Virus record (IMG/VR): IMGVR_UViG_3300008113_000330
Coordinates: 1-45,981 of that record
DNA length: 45,981 nt
Strand: one strand, 5' to 3'
Origin: a virus
Below, one piece after another: positions 24,901-38,000 of this stretch. A model generated the notes under the pieces. The model ran no database searches. It worked only from the letters and a program-made list of their open reading frames with translations, and had not been told where the DNA came from. The translations under genes and the position numbers were made by a program. Every line of letters begins with the position of its first letter. Positions within the stretch are counted from its first letter, which is position 1.

Positions 24901-25451
24901 TTGACTACATACAAAATAAAGAACGATTAGACAGAGAAATTGAGTGGGAAATCTCAGATGTATACAAATACAACGATGGTTATGTTGATCCAAGAAAAGT
25001 AATTGTTGCTCCTATTGACAGCGACAGCGACATGGTTCCAGATCGTCCGCTACAGTTTAAAGAATATGTATACGATAAAAATATTCAAATATTTGAATAC
25101 TATACTGATTTCGATGGTTATACCTACGATAGGCCTACACAAGGTGTAATTGCAGATTTTAGAAAAGAAAACACTATTAGATTTGATATTTCAGCAGATA
25201 CGATAATTAGTGAGAGTTATGCTAAGGGTTATACGTTGGACGTATTAAATTGGTTATTTGCAAAAGACTTTGCAACAGCATCTGTAGTTGAAAACGATCA
25301 AGGTAAAGCAGCTGGATTAAAAGTATATGCTGAAGCAGAAAATAAGGTGTATTTAAATACACCAGACAGCACAAACATTAATCGTGTACAATTAGTTGAG
25401 ACAACCTTTGCAGCAAGATTCAGTTATCCGCTGGCAGCATGTGGCGCCTAA
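21918..25451 (+). CDS. 6: Baseplate wedge protein gp6, main part (interrupted by a frameshift)
   Basis: 1,177 residues of gp6, the wedge protein that forms the ring connecting baseplate wedges. Recognisable elements include YVRTNYPENFNDYIESSEFI, then IIEMLAYLSQSLAFRMDLNS and RENFLETAERRDSVFKLARM near the N-terminus, and a VYYTQNRMVSAQDYNVFPLS segment in the middle. The C-terminal segment of gp6 (APKDVRIDPS...) is not in this frame but continues in the +1 frame from about 25423. This frame ends shortly after the break with SYPLAACGA and a stop. With one base skipped, the whole protein would be 1,370 residues. It is far longer than T4 gp6 (660). Confidence 0.88.
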   Translation: MAIVNRQNNLFAAEDWTVAYKAYSQVNFQAYDFDSIRTALVEYVRTNYPENFNDYIESSEFIAIIEMLAYLSQSLAFRMDLNSRENFLETAERRDSVFKLARMLGYNPKRNIPASGLMKLTGVKTTESLTDSQGNNLNNVNVFWDDANNPLSYEQFITVLNAAMSSANRFTAPVKSGVLGNIPTDLYQLNTSITAPITYNFSVAADGVTRPFSVVNPDFIDNGYFFERHPDPTNLFNIIYRNDSLGLSSKNTGFFVMFKQGTLQFKDFDYTLSLQNREETISDLNINEIDVYLQEINTAGLPLSKWEKVPNTVGQTLNYNSVSKGTKNLYAVENIDNGGIKLKFSDGNFGNSPYGVYRLWYRTSDPTRYVLQPENVRNVSIVVPYVDKQNKNQALTLTFKLEYRVNNSLPAESLNAIKRRAPQVYYTQNRMVSAQDYNVFPLSQSNNILKLKAINKTHAGHSRYIDINDPTGTYQSLDTFAKDAILFVEDSNDSESIVINDNTTSREVVVGILPEVLKKQRINNFVYYGLRNNWTAFQENKFIISNLNIRWEPLPADAQGDTGYMTETFSSGTQVVMLNINDRTRMFKENCLVKFVNSNDLSDYKWVRIINIENNGALASGLVTSVGPWTLSDTVSRGWLATEVIVSLRKLFTVSEADAIQTEINNRRTFGLGYDLYADSWYVIANKDLDKTGSFNVAYEKDTTGQGLDSSWLLLMEYFPINTVSYRYNLTSRGQDYVVQSKNDLKFYNIKNVKVLDNDNKSSKDKITFTTINAKPFNNDTFEWHKVGANDFRWRNTSTGATYIPRTYDPGIVLKTRDTKWFDVNVYWKSNFGLMRPRGSVSNTVDTATGNQYVSEATVLLATLFDTGELESQTLFVTIANNSGQINKIPSNITVPFNSTTFGGNIIDPATGNITYRLPSNDGTSVIVFSGNANCYSYGTTGLSNVDTSVSGRLFLANANVTAQTGNLIYSDLQLNRYHYSTDRTSAVSSDKILVDYIQNKERLDREIEWEISDVYKYNDGYVDPRKVIVAPIDSDSDMVPDRPLQFKEYVYDKNIQIFEYYTDFDGYTYDRPTQGVIADFRKENTIRFDISADTIISESYAKGYTLDVLNWLFAKDFATASVVENDQGKAAGLKVYAEAENKVYLNTPDSTNINRVQLVETTFAARFSYPLAACGA

Positions 25452-26031
25452 AGATGTGCGGATCGATCCGAGTATTAGTAACGTAGTTGAGATGATTGTG
25501 TTAACTACTTCTTATTATAATCAAGTTAAGACATATTTAAGACAGCCAGGAGTTACTAACTTTCCGCTCGAGCCTATGAGCTCTGAGCTAGCAATCGAAT
25601 TTGAAGGGCTAAATGAATATAAGAGTGCAAGTGATACCATTGTCTATCGCAGTGCAAAATTTAAATTATTGTTTGGACCGTATGCTGAACAGGCATATCA
25701 AGCCAAATTTAGAGTTGTTAAACTAAGCAATAATATCAGCGATAACGAATTAAAATCCCAGATAATTACAGCGATAAATAACTACTTCGAAGCAGAGAAT
25801 TGGGAGTTCGGGGAAACGTTTTACTTTACTGAATTAAGCTCATATATCCATCAGCGTTTAGGCAGTTCAATCGGAAGTATTGTTATTCTTCCTAAAAACA
25901 CTTCGGGCGCATTTGGTGATATGTTCTCAGTAAGAGCAGAGCCAAACGAGTTATTTGCAAGCACAGCTACAGTAGCAGACATTGAAATAGTAGAAAAAAT
26001 AAGTTCACAAACATTAAGAGCTGATCGTTAA
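25396..26031 (+). CDS. 6: gp6 C-terminal part in the +1 frame
   Basis: The frame opens at 25396 directly after a TAG and runs to TAA at 26029-26031. From about 25423 it reads VIRWQHVAPKDVRIDPSISN followed by VVEMIVLTTSYYNQV and, later, FTELSSYIHQRLGSSIGSIV. These are the expected C-terminal elements of marine gp6 proteins. The only upstream start (TTG at 25396) has no ribosome binding site, so this is probably not an independent gene. Possible causes: programmed +1 shift, a real mutation, or a one-base assembly error. The giant gene starts 16 bases after its stop. Confidence 0.75.
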   Translation: MRQPLQQDSVIRWQHVAPKDVRIDPSISNVVEMIVLTTSYYNQVKTYLRQPGVTNFPLEPMSSELAIEFEGLNEYKSASDTIVYRSAKFKLLFGPYAEQAYQAKFRVVKLSNNISDNELKSQIITAINNYFEAENWEFGETFYFTELSSYIHQRLGSSIGSIVILPKNTSGAFGDMFSVRAEPNELFASTATVADIEIVEKISSQTLRADR

Positions 26032-26046
26032 AAGGTGTATATTTAG

Positions 26047-29000
26047 ATGAGCAACAAAATCTATAAAAAACTTCCGGTAGTACTACAAACTACAGCAATC
26101 AAAAACTTTTTTGAAAGCACTGTAGAGCAACTGTTTAGTAAAGCAAACGTAGAAGTAGTATCGGGATATATAGGTTCTAAATCAAGTGCAGATGTAGGCA
26201 TTACAGGGTACATAGCTGAACCCAACAACGATAAAGCACGTTATGCATTATCCCCTGTGGTAAACACTATCAACTACACTACCAAAGAAAGTGAAGACTT
26301 TATATTCTTTGACGAGTTAATTGATATACTATCTACATACGGTGTTGATACTTCCAATCAAAACAAAATTTTTGGTGCAAACTTTAACAGTTTTGTGCCA
26401 CCCATTGAACTTGATAAGTTTGTTAACTATCAAGAATACTACTGGTTTCCGGATGGACCAACAGTTATCCCTGTTGCAGGAACACTGGAAAATCCTATCG
26501 ATATTGACCGTGATATTTTAGGTAAACAATATTACACACCTGTAGGCGGGAAGCCTTTTAGAAATGGCATGGTTGTCCGCTTCACTGGTCAATACGTAAT
26601 TCCTAGCAGTGAATTAGAAATTGATTATATTGTTCAGGGCGTGGGGCAAGGAATTTATGTTGTACCGAGACGTAATCAATTCCAAACTGTGTTTTCAACA
26701 CCAGTGGATGCGCCATACGACGGTTCATACTTCCCTCTTAATCACCCAGACATTGCACACCAAGCTGGTAATGTTTCTAGTGTCACAGTTGTAAGTCAAG
26801 GCATTGGATATGTAAATCCAACGGTTAGCATAACAGGTTCTAACGTCAATGTTGCAGTAGCAACAGCTAACGTTGCAGCAAACGGTGCAATCACAGGGAT
26901 TGCTGTTAGTGATGCAGGTCGTGGCTACACTAAGTTTGTTAACGTTGAGCTAGCTGATATCAATATTACATATGATATAGACACCGCAAATATTTTTACT
27001 GGAAGCAGTAATGTAGTTGTTACAGCAGATATCTTCCTAACAGAAGATCCTGCTAATGTTAGAATTGGTCAAGGTATTAACGGTATTGCTAGCGGCATTG
27101 TGTCTAAGAAGTTTGATAGCGCAGAAGTAGAGGGCTACTTTGGTACATACTTAACAGTTCCTACAGCAAATGTGAACCCTACAACAGGAACGTTTACATA
27201 TCCAAATCACGGACTAGCTACCAATGACGAAGTTGTTTATGACGCCGGTGGCAGCACACCTATTAGTAACATTCTTATCGGCGGAAGATATCAGGTATTA
27301 GTTGTTGACTCTAACAGATTTCAACTAAAAGAACTTGGTAATATTGTAACATCATCTCCAGGTGACACTGGAAATAATAGTCAAGGCTTTATTAAGAAAT
27401 CAACCACATTTACTGTAACAGCAGTAAACGATGGCTCATTAACAGCAGGTATGATGTTACATCATGCAGATCTTGTTTATAAAACTAAGATCGTTTCGCA
27501 ACTTAGCGGGTCAACTGGCAGCACAGGAACTTATAAAGTTGATGTTGAAAATAACACGGTTCATACATTCCCTGAAACATTTACAGTCAAACCAACTGTT
27601 GTGTTATCGCAAGCTGTTGAACTAGAACGTAACTCTGTAATTGCAGCATCTGAATTAACTTTTGCCGGCAGAGATTTTCTTGCAGAAGTTAACTATGAAT
27701 GGCAAGGGACTCCTGCAACAGGTAACTTAACTATTTCTGGTACTACACTATCTGTAGCCAATCTAACTACCGGCAGCGGCACAGTTAAAGTAGGAATGGT
27801 TCTTTCAGCATCAGATATATTACCGCATACTATTATTGTAGCAGGATCAGGTAGTACATGGACAGTTAACAAAGCGCAAACACTTGCAACAAGAGAATTT
27901 ACCGGTTATCCTGCAGGATCACGCTTAGGTATTAATCCTGCTAACGGTGAATACTATCTAATGGGCGGGCAATGGCCATTTGATAAAAATGATATGGATG
28001 ACGATGAGTTTGATGGCGACTCACAATGGGACGCAGGACTAAACATTAGCCCACCAGAATATTTAACAGTTCAGCGCGGAGCCGAAAACACAAATATTTG
28101 GAGCACAATTAACTTTTGGTATCATCGAGATAACTTCAAAGATGCAGGTATGCAGTTGCCAAATAGACGTTTCCGTGCAGAACGACCAATCATTGAATTT
28201 GATCGCAGACTAGAATTATATAATCACGGTAAGCGTGGTGTTGGCAGCGTAATAGTTGCATGTACACAATATACTATTGATGAAGTTCGCGGGAAACCAA
28301 CAGGATTGTTGATTGACAGCACACCAATTGAACGTCAAAGTATTATTTTCCCAAATGAGCAATCAGATGTTGCAAAATATGTTTATGTTGCGTTCACAGA
28401 TTTAGACTCAGAAACAATTGCTGTTGTTAGAGCACCACACCCAGAATTAAATCCAATCGGTGCAGTAGACGGTGATTTTAACTTTGTGCCTTGGGAATTA
28501 AATGTCGATGATGCAATCTTAGTTCGTTCAGGTGCTGAAAATATTGGTGCCGAATATAGATTTACACCTACCGGTTTAGAGCTATGCCAAAGAAAAGTAA
28601 GTACCAATCAGGCACCGCTGTTTAACTTATATGATACAGACGGCGACTACTTAGGCGACAACGGCAAGTATCCTAATAATAATTTTGAAGGTAATAAAAT
28701 CTTCTCATACACATTAGGTACTGGTGCCGATGATAATGTGTTAGGATTCCCGCTTTCGTGGATTGGGTTTAAAGCAAGTAGTGAGATCGAATTTACTGTC
28801 GACATGTCACAGGCATCATATTCACATACATATCAGCCATTTGGTGGAAATCAACTAAGCACAGTAGGATATAAATTCTACAAGTTAGAGCTCAATGGTG
28901 AGCATGAATTACTGTCAATGATGGTACCCTCTGATCGTCCTGCATATCAACGATTAGTATCAACTTATACTATCGATCGATTTGATATTGATAATGCTCG

Positions 29001-32000
29001 CAGAGAATTTTGGATCGGCTGCGTACCAGATCTAAGATCAGACAGCAGTTACGACGTTGATGTATTTGTAAATGGTATTAAACGTACTGACTGGCAGTAC
29101 GGGGTATTCGGCGCCGGGTACATTGTATTTGATAGATTTGATCTTTCAAACGGGGATTTCATTGAAATCAACGCATTTTCTAACGCAGGTCAATTAATAG
29201 TAAGTGACAAAGCTATTAGTAAATTTGAACTACCATTAAGTTGGAAGACCAATGTTACTAATGAAGAAATAACAGCTACATCATCACCTGAATTTACGCA
29301 ACACTTTAAAAACTACATGGAGAATCAAGTAGGTTTTGAAGGCGATGCGCTACAAGTTAATAATTTCTCAAGTACACCTAAAGATGTAGCATACGCTACC
29401 GATATCGTTGTTACTGATCAAGACGTAATTTTGGGTGCATTACTGTTAGACGATCAACCACATAATCTAGTAGATGCTATTAGATTTAATGCTGAAGAAT
29501 ACATGAAATATAAAGCACGATTAAAGAAAGAAATCAGTGCATATTACACATTATTCGAAACTAACGGTCTTTCAAACGAATTTATTTTAGAAAAAGTACT
29601 ACAAAATATTACCTCTTTCAACGTTGGCCGAGAAGTGTTCAACAGAACATATGTAATTCCATATGGTGATAACTATCTTGAAGAACGCTTTGAAATTAAC
29701 GATGTAAACACTACTGAATTTGTGTCATCCAATTTTACTGATCTAAACAAGATTGAAAACAGCTTATTAGTATATCATGTTAATGCCGATACATTTGAAA
29801 CAACACTGTTAAATGTTGATAAAGATTATATCATTACTAATTTTAATCCTATCAATATTGTATTAAACGGTGTTAACGTTGAACTAGATGATGAGATAGT
29901 TTTAAAACTTTATAACGAAGAGCGCGATAGCGCACAATGCCCGCCTACTCCAAGTATGTTAGGTATCTATCCTCTATTTGAACCTAGAATTGAAATTGAT
30001 AATAGTTTTCAGACACCTGTTCAAGTACTTGTGGGGCACGACGGCAGTAAGACTACACTATTTGGCGACCGCCGTGATGAAATATTACTTGAGTTCGAAA
30101 AGCGTGTGTTCAACAGTGCTAAGGCAGAATTTAGATCTGCTAATGCACTACCAGAATTAAACATCTATACACTAAAACCCGGCGCATTTAGAGAAACTGG
30201 ATACACAACAACTGAATGGGCAAGTTTGCAGCGATACTATTTTTCAAACTGGTCTGTTACAAATAAAATTGATTATGTAACAAATGAATTTTACAGTGAT
30301 AGCAACGAGTGGACCTGGAACTATCGCGGAAACACTGATTTACCAGGTCACTGGAGAGGTTGGTACGAGCATTACTACGATACAGTAAGGCCGCATACTC
30401 ATCCATGGGAAATGCTTGCATTCTTTGAAAAGCCACTATGGTGGGACAGTCAGTATGGCACAGACTACAGCAGTGCTAACACTGCTATGTGGGATGACCT
30501 AGAAGAAGGAATCATCCGTAGTGGTGCTAGAGAAAATTTAACTGCTGATGCATATTTAATTAATAATCCTTATCGCAGAGAAGGCTTGCATCTTGTACTA
30601 CCGGTAGATGATAATGGTGAGCTAAAGACTCCTAAAGACATTATTACCACTGGTACAACTACTAAAACATCAATTTGGTCTAAAAGTAGAGCAAATGTAA
30701 CAGTAGGTAATTTTCATACTTCTTCTAGTCTAAAATCAAATACTTTATTAACCGTAAATGGTTTAAATGTAACTTATAGCAACAGCAATATCTATATTGC
30801 TGGACGTAACATTACTAACCATAATGTTGATGTTGAAACTAACGCTGTTGGATTTGGACCAATTGAAGAACAGGATGTGTCCTACAACATTCCAAACGTT
30901 AATCTAAACGTAGTGTCTAGCACACCAACAGCTATGCCAGATTATGCTGTAGCTGTTCTAGTTAATGGTGTTTCTCTGTACACGCCCAAGTCAATTAAGA
31001 GCTGGGATGATCAAGGTGTTTGGCACTATAACAACGGCACTATTGATGATTATAATGAACTTGCTACATTCAGCCATAGTACTGTAGGTGGTTTATTCCA
31101 CTATCACGCAATTACCCCTGATGTAGTTGGGCTAACAGCAGGTGTTGTTGAAGAAGACGGTGCATTGAAATGGGATAGTACAACACATAGTCCTATAGTT
31201 GGATGGGCATTTGACGGCCTTCCGATTTATGGTCCATATGGTTACATCAACCCTGAAGATATTACTAGTGACATTGTTAACATTAAAAGTCCTTGGGCAT
31301 TACGTCAAGGTACGCGATCAGTTGCACCTGGAGGCGCATATACTGGTATGTTCGTTGAGGACTACGAAATTGACGCAACAAAATCAGGACAACCAGGCTA
31401 TACAAACCAGTTCAACTTACGCTACGGGTTCACCCCAGATAGTCCAGCTACTAAAATTCGATACTATGTTGTAACTGTAGATAATGCTGGTAAGCCAATG
31501 TTCCCATATGCAACAGGCGGCGGTTATGCAACTCATACCTCGTCAACAAAAACATGGGCTGGCCAGTACTATGCAGCAGGACAAGATCTGAGCAATAATG
31601 CATTAAGCAGAGGCAGTGTAGTGGCTGCTACTCCTGCACTAACCAGCACATTGCAGATTACGTTTGGTACAACAGATGCAAGAAATGATAGCTGGAAGTT
31701 TGGCGATGGCGCACCTGCTGAAAATGCTTGGAAATACTCAGAAGCATATCCATTTGCTGTAACTGAAGCACTGTTACTAGCAAGACCAGGTAAGTTTGCT
31801 ACAGAATTTGCTGATCCTACAAAACTTTACAGACCAACAGCAAACAAAAAATACAAATTGTCGGTTAACACGAATTATCCATGGATCTTTACATCTGCTA
31901 CAGATTTTGAAATTCATGGCGACAGAGATATTAACGGTAACTTCATTACCAACATTGGATATACCCAATTTATTAACTCATGGTTACGTTTCCAGGGTCT

Positions 32001-35000
32001 GTCACCAGAGAGCGACTTTATCACTAAAGTACGCAGTCTAAATACTAAACTTGGTCATAGAATGAGTGGCTTTATTGATAAAGACACTATGACTTTACGT
32101 ACTGACCAGTACAGCAATGAAGGTAGTGCTACTAGCTTAATTATTCCTCAAGAAAACATTACTGTGAACATTCATAGTTCGCCATATAAGTCAAGAAACT
32201 TCTATAGCGGTGTTATAATTGAAAAGACTTCTGAAGGACATAAAGTAAGAGGATATGATAAAAATCTAGGTTACTTTACTACACTACAAAGTGATAAGAA
32301 TAAAGGCAGAGAGCGCATCAGTGTTGGCGGTACACCCGCACAGTTTGTTGACTATTCACAGAATACTACGTATAAAGAAGGAACCATTGTACGCTACAAG
32401 GGTGCTTACTATTCTGCAAGAGAAACATTTAAAACTGGTACAACATTTGAGGCTGCTAAGTGGCGAAGACTAGGCGCACTGCCACAAATTGGTGCTGCTA
32501 CCGGTACGCTATATCAGCAAACAACAGGCAACATTATCAAAGTTGATTACGAAACAGTATACGATAATACAGAAGACTTATTTGACTTTTTAATTAGCCT
32601 AGGCAGATATCATGAATCACAGGGTTACACATTTGGTAACTTTGACGAGACTATCGGTGAAGTGCGTGACTGGGCTTATGCTGCAAAACAATTCTTGTTC
32701 TGGACTACAGGTGTTTGGGAAATCGGCAATACATTGGAACTTAGTCCAATGGCTAACAAAGTCACCTTTGTTGCACCACGAGGTTTCATTGCAAAAATCA
32801 ATAGAACAGACCGTTCACAGTTCAATATTGTAAACCAAAACGGTGTTGCAATCAATCCCACAGACTGTGAGATTGTACGCCAAGATAACACTATTGAGAT
32901 TGTGCCACCAGAAGGTGAGCAAATTTATGGTGTTGTACTCTTTACTAAAGAAATTGAGCACGCATTTGTTGTAGATAATGTTACACAATTTAATGATGTT
33001 ATTTTTAACCCTGTTATAAATCAGGGACACAGTAGATTAAAGATCAAAGCGACTAGAACAGCAGGTTGGGATGGTAGATTCTTAAGTCAGGGCTTTGTTA
33101 TCGAAGGTGATAGCTTAAAGCCTAACTTAGACAACATGGCTGAAAGCTTAGGCCGTTATCATGAATTAGGATTCATTCCTGTAGAAAAACAACTGTATGA
33201 AGCAAGCCGCGCAGTATTTGGTTTCGAACAAAAGCAATATCTGACTGAACTAGATATTATTGATGATCAGCAATATGATTTTTATGCAGGTATGTTGCAA
33301 AGCAAGGGTACAACTACTAGCTTAGAGCGTATTGGTACTATTGTTCCTGCACTTTCGCGCTCGCCAGCAAGTGAGATTAATGTTTACGATGAATGGGCAT
33401 TACGTGTAGCTGACTTTGGTGATACAAACCAAGATCAAGCTATCGAATTAAAATTTGATAAAATTGATCAAGTGCAAGATCCGCAATTGTTTACGCTTGC
33501 TTTCCCGGAAGACACAACTAATATTGTAGAAAAGATTGAAGTATTAGAGCGTAAGCACAAATATTTTAATGTTCCACAAATTATTATTTCTGCTCCAGTA
33601 CAAAGTAATGGCGTAAGAGCTACTGCCACTGCTACACTTAATAGTGCAGGAGAGCTTGGTGCAATAACTGTAACAAATCCAGGTTCAGGTTATGGTGAAA
33701 TTGTAGGCGTAACAGTTATTGCAGGTGAAATAGTTGTTGACTTAGATGAAACAGTTTTTGACACTGTTCGTGCATACAGCACAGCCTACATTAGTACCAC
33801 AAGTGCAAGTCTAACAGGTAATTTATCAATTACTGATTTTTCAACTACACTTGCTGCAAATGCACTAGTGGCAAACAAAGGATACGTGATTACTGCCCCG
33901 GGCACAACAAACTTTACTTTATTAGGTGCAGCAAATAATAACATAGGAACAGCATTTGTTGCATCAGCTACAGGTACAGGTACAGGTACAGGGGAAGTTA
34001 GTAATGTAACAACCACGGTTAATCTATCAACTGGAATTTCAAACATCAGCACGCTAGTTAACACTATTAATAATGCAAACACAGGCGTTACTGCTATTGC
34101 TATTAGAAGCGATGTTAACATTGGCGGAACAGTTCAACCAAAATATACATTAGAACTAAGAGGTAACGGTTTTACTATTAACAGTGCCGATGCTAACTTA
34201 CACCTAAATTCCGCGGTCAATGTTTATCAAAATGGCGTAAACTATACTACCACAGTAGGTAGCGGCTATCGCTACGAACCTCGCCAACGCTATGGCTTTG
34301 AAGTAGCAAATAACACAGTAAAGGCAGATGTTACTGTTAGTGTTAATAATTCGGTACTAGGCGCCGCATCTTGGGACTATGATGCTGGTGATAGATGGCA
34401 AATTACTACTGCGGCAGTTGCCGATCAGAACAATCCACTAACTGTACTTCTAAACACTGGGTTAGTTAACGGTAATACAACTATTGCCAATGAAAATTAT
34501 ACCACTATTAGTAACAATAACTATCCGTTTGTGGATGTTTATGTTAACGGTGTTTTAATCCAAAACAGCCCAGAAGAAATAGTATATACCCTTACTGCTT
34601 CAACAGTTGAATTTGCTAATATCTCATTACTACCAACTTCGGTGTTAACATCGCTGCCTAATCCGGCTACAAAAACATCTCGCTTTGTTCTAGCAAGTCA
34701 GTCAAACGTTTTTGTAGTAGAGAAAGGCACAATTGATTTCACAAATGCATACAAGGGCGATGTTACAGGAAGTACGTTAAACATTAAAGTTGAAACACAC
34801 GATCATATCGCAATCAAACTAGGCACAAGACGTAATTACGAAATCACACCTGATGCAACTGATGATGATATTATTTTAATTGACATCGACGATTCGTCAC
34901 GTTTCTTAAGAAAACCTACTGGAAGCAGAGAGAACAATCTATGGCCAACATTAACAAATGTTGATTCTTACGGGTTGACCACAGAAAAATATCCTACAAT

Positions 35001-38000
35001 TCCAAATGCAGGTTACGTAAACCCTGCAAACGTTAACTTTATGGCATATGATATTGCTAGCTTACCTGACTTGTTTGATACTAATATCATAATCAAACCT
35101 GCAGGCGGTAGCTTGATTCATATGGCCGAAGATGAGTCTAAAAATTGGAATGTATATAGACTACAGTCTATTGGTTCTAGAACATCTTTTGTAGAAAATA
35201 AACCCGGCAGTAACGAAGCAGTTTTATACACAGATAGAAGTTTATTTGCTTACTTAGATACTAACTTAATTGGTAACGATAATACATCTAAGTACATGGA
35301 TTATTACCTAACACTAAAGAATGCTAATGTCAGCGATAGCGTGGTTATCTGGACCAACGAAACAATTGTACAACAGAAGAAAGCCTTAATTAAGGACCCT
35401 CAACCACCTAAGATGATTGAGGCTAGAATCAAGAGCATCGGACCACACCCAGAAAGCTTAATCACCATTCAAAATATTCTACCTGTATCTTCAAAAGTGT
35501 ACAGAGGAGCAACAGCAAGTGCTTCAAGCGGAAGTAATATTGTTACAATCTCTGGCATTACTAACTCTGATATTAGAAACGGTGATGCAGTACAGTTAGT
35601 TGCAGGCGAGTCAACCGATTATACATTTAATGCCAACGTAACCTTTAACAGCGTAGGTAATGTAACCATTGGCAGTGCTAACATTACATTCGTAACAGCT
35701 CCTAGTTTTGTAACATTACTATGTGATGGTGACAGCACTGCCAATGGCAACATTTACTATGTAAAGAGTAAGAATGTTAGTGCAAATACCTTTGTAATTG
35801 AAAGTGATTATTTTGAAGATGCAAATGTAGTATCTGGGTTGGGCAATGTGCGCTACATTACATCGACTTTTGTTAGTTATGGTAATATATCAAATCACTA
35901 TGTAGCATCAAATACTACTACTAATGCGTTTACTATTGAACTACCTGGAGTAATTGAAAAAACTGCTACATTTAACGGTTCTATTACTGGTACTGTTCTA
36001 ACAGTTAACACTGTAGCAGGCGGGATTATTGAAAGAGGAATGCGTCTAAGCGGCGCAGGAATAGCCGCAGATACGGTTATTACTTCTGGTAGTAACTTAT
36101 CATGGCTTGTTTCTAACAGTCAAACGGTTGGTAATGTTACTATTACTGCTACTAGACCAAACGTTATTGATGTTCGACATATGAACTTAACTAAATTAGT
36201 AACAAGTTCAGCGCATAACTTAAATCCTGGTGATGTTGTTAAGGTTTATGCTAATGCATGGACTGGAGCATATTCAATTGTTTCTGCACCTGAAGCAAAT
36301 ACTGTTATTATTTCGTCTCCGTATACCACTGATGACAAAATAACTGGTACTATTGTTAGAAGAGGTATGCAGATTAAAACTACTGATCCACATGGTATCA
36401 CAAAGAGTTCTGTGGATCTAAACAAACGTGTTGCTGTACACTTTGCAACACCAAAAATTTACAACAAAGTTTACAGAATTACTTCTGTAGGCAGCGATAC
36501 TATCAACGTATTAGATGACTTTGCTGTTAACGATACAACAAGTGTATATTTTGATGTTGCTAGTGGCTTTGCAAATATTAGTGCGAACACATTTACAATT
36601 GCAAGACGTCCAATACTTGCTGCAACTACGGTACTGTATGCATCAAATACTCAACCTGTTATGGCGGGTGATTATTATATCAATGAAAACTTGTCAAATA
36701 CAACAATTACCTTTAAGAATACTATTCTTAGCGAAGATGCTAACGTCTCTACTGGTTTTGTTATTATCAGAGAACCGATCTCAACAGACTTTAGATATCC
36801 AGTTCTTACCACAGTTGACCACACTAAGGTAACTTTAAACAACTCTGTTATCAATATCGGTAGCTACAACAACCCGGAGGGCATGATTGAGAGTATTAAT
36901 CGCGCAATTAGGCTAAGAAGATCTGCTGTTACACAAGATAGAAGCGGAAAGCTTAATGTATCATTTAATATGCTAAATGACTTTAAGACTCCGGTTCGCA
37001 TTCCAGATACTGATATTAAAACTACGGCTAGCGAGATTCACAATTACGGTCCATACGTAAGAGATGAACAATCTTTAATTGATTTAGTGGGTAATTCGGG
37101 TTCTACAAAAGTTGCAGGCGAAATGAAAATTTCAGATGCAGTAGAATACCGTCGCGATCCTAATTTTGACACAGGCCCGGTATATGTAGGCCCGCTCAAA
37201 GGTATGCGATACACTGATTCAAACGGTGTTATGTATTATTGGGACATAACCTTACGTAAGTACATTCCGAATTACGAAACAATCAGCGGATCATCAGCAT
37301 CAGGACTAGAGTTTGAACTCTCTACTAATTCGAGCATAAGCGACGGCTCAGAGGATTCTAGAAATAATGTTACTGATGAGGGTAACAAAACTATCGAAAA
37401 TGCAGTTAGCAAGCCAGCATTGCCTCGAGGTCATACAGATGGTGCGAATGTACTAAAAATTATTCCTGGTACAGCAGAATCTAATCCAACCAATCCCGCT
37501 ACTAAAGCTGTTAAGTGGTCCGAATATGATATGAATGAAACTGTGGTTTACAGTTCAGTTACATACTCGCGTTGGAGACTAAAAACTAGTGAAGTATGGC
37601 AATTTGAAGTTTATGAAGCTGTACAAAACAATGCAGGTACTGTGTATTATGTACTTGTAGATGTTGTGCCAGCTGATTTACCTTTTGCATACGATTATTT
37701 TGCTACTGTAAGTGCATACAACGGCTTTAACGGTTTAATTACTGAAACTGTATATTACACGATTGGCGGTACCGATTCATCTGCATCAGCTGGTATTAAA
37801 TGGGCTGCAACTAGAAATGACCGAGCTAAGAATTTCAAGTACATCGAAATACCTCCAGTTGAGCCTGCATTTTATGTAGGCAAGCAAATCATTCCTGAAC
37901 CATTTGCGGTTAAAGGTGGAAACGGCACTGACAAGTACGCTAACTTTAGGTTTATGCCCGAAGGTGCAGTTGTTGGAAGTGCCACTTCCAACACAGAAAC

